DNA of 64,000 nucleotides from Mucilaginibacter celer (GTDB lineage Bacteria > Bacteroidota > Bacteroidia > Sphingobacteriales > Sphingobacteriaceae): the NCBI RefSeq assembly GCF_003576455.2, contig NZ_CP032869.1:3410001-3474000 (forward strand), in the 5' to 3' direction. The notes under the pieces were generated by a model. That model was not told where the DNA came from, did no database searches, and saw nothing but the letters and a program-made list of their open reading frames with translations. Shown here piece after piece: positions 60,364-64,000 of this stretch. The stretch's first letter is position 1. Every line of letters starts with the position of its first letter. The position numbers and the translations under genes are program-made.

Positions 60364-60395
60364 CGGCAAGTGTCAATTTTGTTGAACACTTGCCG
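60364..60395 (+). terminator. Terminator after the M1 peptidase gene
   Basis: CGGCAAGTGT (60364-60373) and ACACTTGCCG (60386-60395) form a perfect 10-bp stem with a 12-nt loop, followed by ACTTTTATT. It is 10 bp after the M1 stop codon. Confidence 0.85.
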
Positions 60396-60800
60396 ACTTT
60401 TATTCAACAGATATCAAACACCGCAGGTTTTTACTGGCCGATCCGGGCATAACAGGTACAAAATCCGCCAATATACTCAACAAGTATATCCCTCCTAAAT
60501 AAACCTTACTCCTAATAGGAATAAATATGAAAATATTTTTCTTTTAGGGTTAATTAATTATCTATCACTATAAGTTAACAAAATAGCTATTGATTAAAAC
60601 CAAAGGGAAAAAAATTCCCCAAAGTGGGTAAATAATAATTAATAATTAAACACCAACGCGTTTTCATTTTCGCAATAAAACTGCAAATCCAGGCGTGCAT
60701 TTATAACGTAAGTATCTTATTGAGTGAATTTTCGTACTTTAATGCCGTTTTTATTGAATTAGCATCATTATTGCAATGATGCCCCTAAAACCTATTGATT
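60396..60800. other. Non-coding AT-rich region upstream of the LamG protein gene
   Basis: About 400 bp with no supported gene and no recognised promoter boxes. Short runs such as AATTAATTAATTATC and AATAATTAATAATTAAA make it very AT-rich. In-frame TAA at 60786 sets the upstream limit of the following gene. Confidence 0.5.
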
Positions 60801-63800
60801 TTGAAAACACAATTACTCCGCGTTCTTTTTGCCGGATTCCTGTTTTGTCTGGTTAACGCAGTTTCTGCCCAGGAAACGAGTGATAACGCCACGTACTATT
60901 ACAACAACTTCGAAACGGCAAGCGCCAACAACACAACTTCTTTAGGCGCAACAGGCGTTGGTAATGCCACCCGTTCAAGCTCGTCAATAACAATCGATGC
61001 TTCAACCACCTCCCCGCTTAACGGATCTGTAAGTTTACGCTCTGCTGTTCCGTCGCCCAATGCTATTGGCGCTATCCGCTGGGATTTTGTTGGCAGCGGA
61101 ACGGGTACTATCGACATGACGCAGAACGACTTTGAGTGGAACTTTATATACAGAAACAACAGTTCAAGCAGTCCTGATGATCCTGATGTTATGGCAACAG
61201 GCAACAATAGCTGGCGTTACTGGCTGATTGCCAACGCCTACGCTGCCAACACCATGCAGGGTTTTTATATAACACACACCGGTACTTCGCTTAGCTTAAG
61301 ATACAGGTACGATACCAACTCGGGCAGTGGCCGGTATAATGAGATTCTGAACACTTCGATGGCCAATGATCAGCAAACCTATATGATTAAGGTACAGCGA
61401 TTAAAGGACGGACGCTGGGCAATATTTAAAGATGTATTTGTTACCGGCATGACTACTGCAAAAACATTGGTAGCGTCAACTACAAGCAACACAGGCAGCA
61501 GTTTCAGCACATACTATTATTCGTACCTGCAATCAACAACTACATCGGATGGCCGTTTTCAGTGGGATAATTTTGATATGTACACCCGTGTTCTACAATT
61601 CAGCGCCACCGGTGTTAACGGCACAGCAAATAATGTAACCCAACCTTCCTACTACCCCAATGAAAACGTTATATTTTATGGCATGAAGATTACCGCGAGG
61701 GGTAACTTTATAGTCAACCAATTTGCGTTAAATACGTCGGGGGCAGGGTTTGAAGGATATTTTAACGGAACCGGCGGACTTTATCGTTCTGATGATTCTT
61801 ATTATTCAACCTCTTCCGATTCGTATATAGGTTCAATGGCACTTACCGGAAACGCCGTTCAGAATTACAATATAAGTGACCTGTTGACAACTTCGGGTAA
61901 CACGGATGGCACCTACTCGGTTCCGGGATATTACTTCGTTACCGGTACAGTAAAATCACAATTAAATTACGGCAACACTCCTTATGGTACTATAACAGTT
62001 ACCAGTATCAATACCTTTACAGGCAATGGCAACAGCTCAGCAATAAGCTACACCGGCCCTTCATCAAACGGGAATGTGATAACCTTTGTAGGCCAGGCGC
62101 CTCCCGCGGCCCCTTCTGCATCAGCCGTTTCCCGTTGCGGCGCAGGGCAGGTTACATTAACTGCATCAGGCGGCTCTCCTTCGGGTGGTACTTATAGCTG
62201 GTATACGGCTGCAAGCGGCGGTACAGCGGTGGCTACAGGAGCGAGCTACTCGCCCACCATTGTAACTACCAAAACGTATTATGTAACCTACACATCAGGC
62301 GGCAGCGAAAGTGCACGTACGGCGGTTACGGCAACTATTAATCCTATAGTGAGTTCGCCATTAACCAATGCCTCCATTTCGTACTCATTTAGTGGCAATA
62401 CCAAAGACGTTTCGGGCAACCAGAATGACGGTGTATTAGAAAACACACCTACCTTAACTACCGATAGGTACGGCTTTGCCAACAGCGCTTACAGTTTTAA
62501 CGGAAGCAACCAGTGGATGTCGTCAACAACACAAATCGCCGGTCCGCAAACGTTTACCATGAGTTTGTGGTTTAATACTACAACCACTTCGGGCGGTAAA
62601 CTAATGAGTTTTAGTAACGGACAGAACGTTTCGGCGCAGGGCGGATATGACCGTCACCTTTATATGACCAACAGCGGACAGTTGATTTTTGGCGTTTATA
62701 ACAGCGGTTACCGTACTATAACCTCGCCCTTAACTTATAACGATGGTAACTGGCACCACGTGGTGGTTACATTTGGCGCCACATCGGGCATGGTAATGTA
62801 TGTGGATAACACATCGGTGGCCACCTCTACCTATTACGCGGCCGAAACAAGAAACGGCTATTGGAAAATTGGCTATGATGAATTAAGCGGATGGCCATCA
62901 AGCCCAACAAGCCCTTATTTTAGCGGTACAATTGATGATGTAGCCGTTTACAACACCGAGCTTACAAGTTCTGCAGTATCTGCCTTAAACGATGTTAATC
63001 AGATAGGCGCCTACGCTCCTGTTTGCGCAGGAAGCCCGTTAAGCATCTATGCGCCCACCATCACAGGTGCTACCTTTACCTGGACACCGCCAAGCGGCTC
63101 TACTGTTACCGGCAACCCGGGTGTATTTTCGAGCGCGGTTGCAGGTGCATATACTTTAACCGTAACCGGAGGGCCTGGTGGCTGCTCATCAACAGCTACT
63201 TACACACCAACGGTTAATACCCTGCCGGGTAGTAATTTTACTGCAACAACCCCGGTAGCAGTAAATACCGGTTCATCAACGGTAACATTAACCAGTACAT
63301 ACGATGCTGCTGCAACCTATACATGGTCATTTAACGGTGGTACAGCAACAGGCAGCACACAGGCTGGTTATAGTGTTAGCTGGAGTACCACAGGTACTAA
63401 AACCATCAGTCTTACGGTAACCAAAGGTTCATGCTCAAGCACTACTACCCAAACCGTTGTAGTTGGCATTGCGGGCCCTTCGGTAGCAGGCACAACGCTT
63501 TGCGGCGCGGGTACGGCAACGCTAACCGTAACAAGCCCCACCGGTGCTACATATAACTGGTATATTGATAATACAACTACAACTCCCCTACAAAGCAGTG
63601 CATCTGCAAGTTATTCGCCGTTCATAGGCGGTACAACTACGTTATATGTATCTTACACATCGGGCGGTAACACAAGCTTGCGCACTCCGGTAACTGTTAC
63701 TGTAAACCCTAAAGCTTCATCATCAATAAACAGCCCGATGCTAAGCTATCCATTTGAAAGCGGCAGTTTAACTGATTGGTCGGGCTTAAGCAATAACGGT

Positions 63801-64000
63801 ACATTACAGGGCACAACTTTGCCAACAACCGTGGCCGACAGGAACGGCCTTGCCAACGGAGCTTACAGCTTTAGTGGTACAAATGCCAGTCCGCAGTATA
63901 TTTCAACCACAACGCAATATACACCGCTAATATTTAGCTACAGTGTGTGGTTTAAAACCACAACTGCCGGTGGCAAACTAATAGGCATTGGCGGCAACCA
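60801..64000 (+). CDS. Large secreted LamG/Ig-like protein, incomplete at window end
   Basis: An open frame of at least 1066 codons runs off the window. It starts at TTG 60801 (MKTQLLRVLFAGFLFCLVNA, a signal peptide ending SA-Q); no in-frame ATG is present upstream before a stop at 60786. A beta-rich region comes first (about 40-440). An Ig-like module follows (CGAGQVTLTASGGSPSGGTY...SYSPTIVTTKTYYV, about 450-515), then a LamG/lectin-like domain (about 520-730, WFNTTTTSGGK... and DGNWHHVVVTF). A PKD/Ig-like region (about 740-880), a second Ig-like module and the start of a second LamG domain (WFKTTTAGGKLIGIGG) complete the visible part. A T9SS sorting domain is expected beyond the window. Probably a surface adhesin or polysaccharide binder. 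Confidence 0.85.
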   Translation, partial: MKTQLLRVLFAGFLFCLVNAVSAQETSDNATYYYNNFETASANNTTSLGATGVGNATRSSSSITIDASTTSPLNGSVSLRSAVPSPNAIGAIRWDFVGSGTGTIDMTQNDFEWNFIYRNNSSSSPDDPDVMATGNNSWRYWLIANAYAANTMQGFYITHTGTSLSLRYRYDTNSGSGRYNEILNTSMANDQQTYMIKVQRLKDGRWAIFKDVFVTGMTTAKTLVASTTSNTGSSFSTYYYSYLQSTTTSDGRFQWDNFDMYTRVLQFSATGVNGTANNVTQPSYYPNENVIFYGMKITARGNFIVNQFALNTSGAGFEGYFNGTGGLYRSDDSYYSTSSDSYIGSMALTGNAVQNYNISDLLTTSGNTDGTYSVPGYYFVTGTVKSQLNYGNTPYGTITVTSINTFTGNGNSSAISYTGPSSNGNVITFVGQAPPAAPSASAVSRCGAGQVTLTASGGSPSGGTYSWYTAASGGTAVATGASYSPTIVTTKTYYVTYTSGGSESARTAVTATINPIVSSPLTNASISYSFSGNTKDVSGNQNDGVLENTPTLTTDRYGFANSAYSFNGSNQWMSSTTQIAGPQTFTMSLWFNTTTTSGGKLMSFSNGQNVSAQGGYDRHLYMTNSGQLIFGVYNSGYRTITSPLTYNDGNWHHVVVTFGATSGMVMYVDNTSVATSTYYAAETRNGYWKIGYDELSGWPSSPTSPYFSGTIDDVAVYNTELTSSAVSALNDVNQIGAYAPVCAGSPLSIYAPTITGATFTWTPPSGSTVTGNPGVFSSAVAGAYTLTVTGGPGGCSSTATYTPTVNTLPGSNFTATTPVAVNTGSSTVTLTSTYDAAATYTWSFNGGTATGSTQAGYSVSWSTTGTKTISLTVTKGSCSSTTTQTVVVGIAGPSVAGTTLCGAGTATLTVTSPTGATYNWYIDNTTTTPLQSSASASYSPFIGGTTTLYVSYTSGGNTSLRTPVTVTVNPKASSSINSPMLSYPFESGSLTDWSGLSNNGTLQGTTLPTTVADRNGLANGAYSFSGTNASPQYISTTTQYTPLIFSYSVWFKTTTAGGKLIGIGGN

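Overview
The window looks like a chromosomal segment of a Bacteroidota bacterium of the family Sphingobacteriaceae; the gene set and intergenic repeats would fit Mucilaginibacter or a close relative, but the genus is an inference. The support is threefold. Several secreted proteins end in a type IX secretion (T9SS) sorting domain. Intergenic -7 boxes fit the Bacteroidetes TAnnTTTG consensus, and Shine-Dalgarno sequences are absent. Typical Bacteroidota families are present (DUF5020, LuxC-like acyl-CoA reductase beside a ferredoxin, MG2/plug proteins, M28 and M1 secreted peptidases). No rRNA, tRNA, CRISPR array, transposase or prophage gene was seen.

Layout. 0-9.6 kb: gltD (end of a glutamate synthase operon), a very long TraB/GumN protein, an ArsR-type regulator with two SRPBCC proteins, a DUF5020 outer-membrane protein, a fused HTH-like/lectin-like membrane protein, DUF3892 and CYTH proteins. 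9.6-15.2 kb: two tandem paralogous lipoproteins, a 909-aa MG2/plug protein and a DUF1761 membrane protein. 15.2-29 kb: mixed metabolic and housekeeping genes (aldo/keto reductase, YciI, galactokinase, TrmH-type methyltransferase, two GNATs, YdeI/OmdA, M28 peptidase, sugar-phosphate isomerase-like protein, YbjQ, GmhB-like phosphatase, ArnT-like glycosyltransferase). 29.1-38.2 kb: a complete histidine operon hisG-D-C-B-H-A-F-IE followed by a WD40 gene. It is preceded by a clear two-box promoter and a 19-codon leader peptide with seven His codons. 38.3-45.4 kb: two giant paralogous T9SS cargo proteins. 45.4-52.7 kb: NlpC/P60 hydrolase, 2[4Fe-4S] ferredoxin, acyl-CoA reductase, an FtsE-type ATPase, grpE-dnaJ and a Fic protein. 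52.7-64 kb: two six-helix membrane proteins, a NatA/NatB-type ABC exporter, Ppx/GppA phosphatase, a zinc-motif/CarboxypepD_reg protein, an M1 aminopeptidase, and a LamG/Ig-like secreted protein that starts at TTG and runs off the end.

The most distinctive non-coding content is an abundance of intergenic inverted repeats of several unrelated families. One family (CGTCATTGCGAGG...GAAGCAATCCC) has five copies of about 82-95 bp plus a decayed sixth, and its asymmetric core allows orientation to be read. Five of the gaps between his genes, and the gap after hisIE, each carry a palindromic element, from at least four families. The his leader peptide and these hairpins are the strongest candidates for follow-up. 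No obviously new defence or biosynthetic system was recognised.
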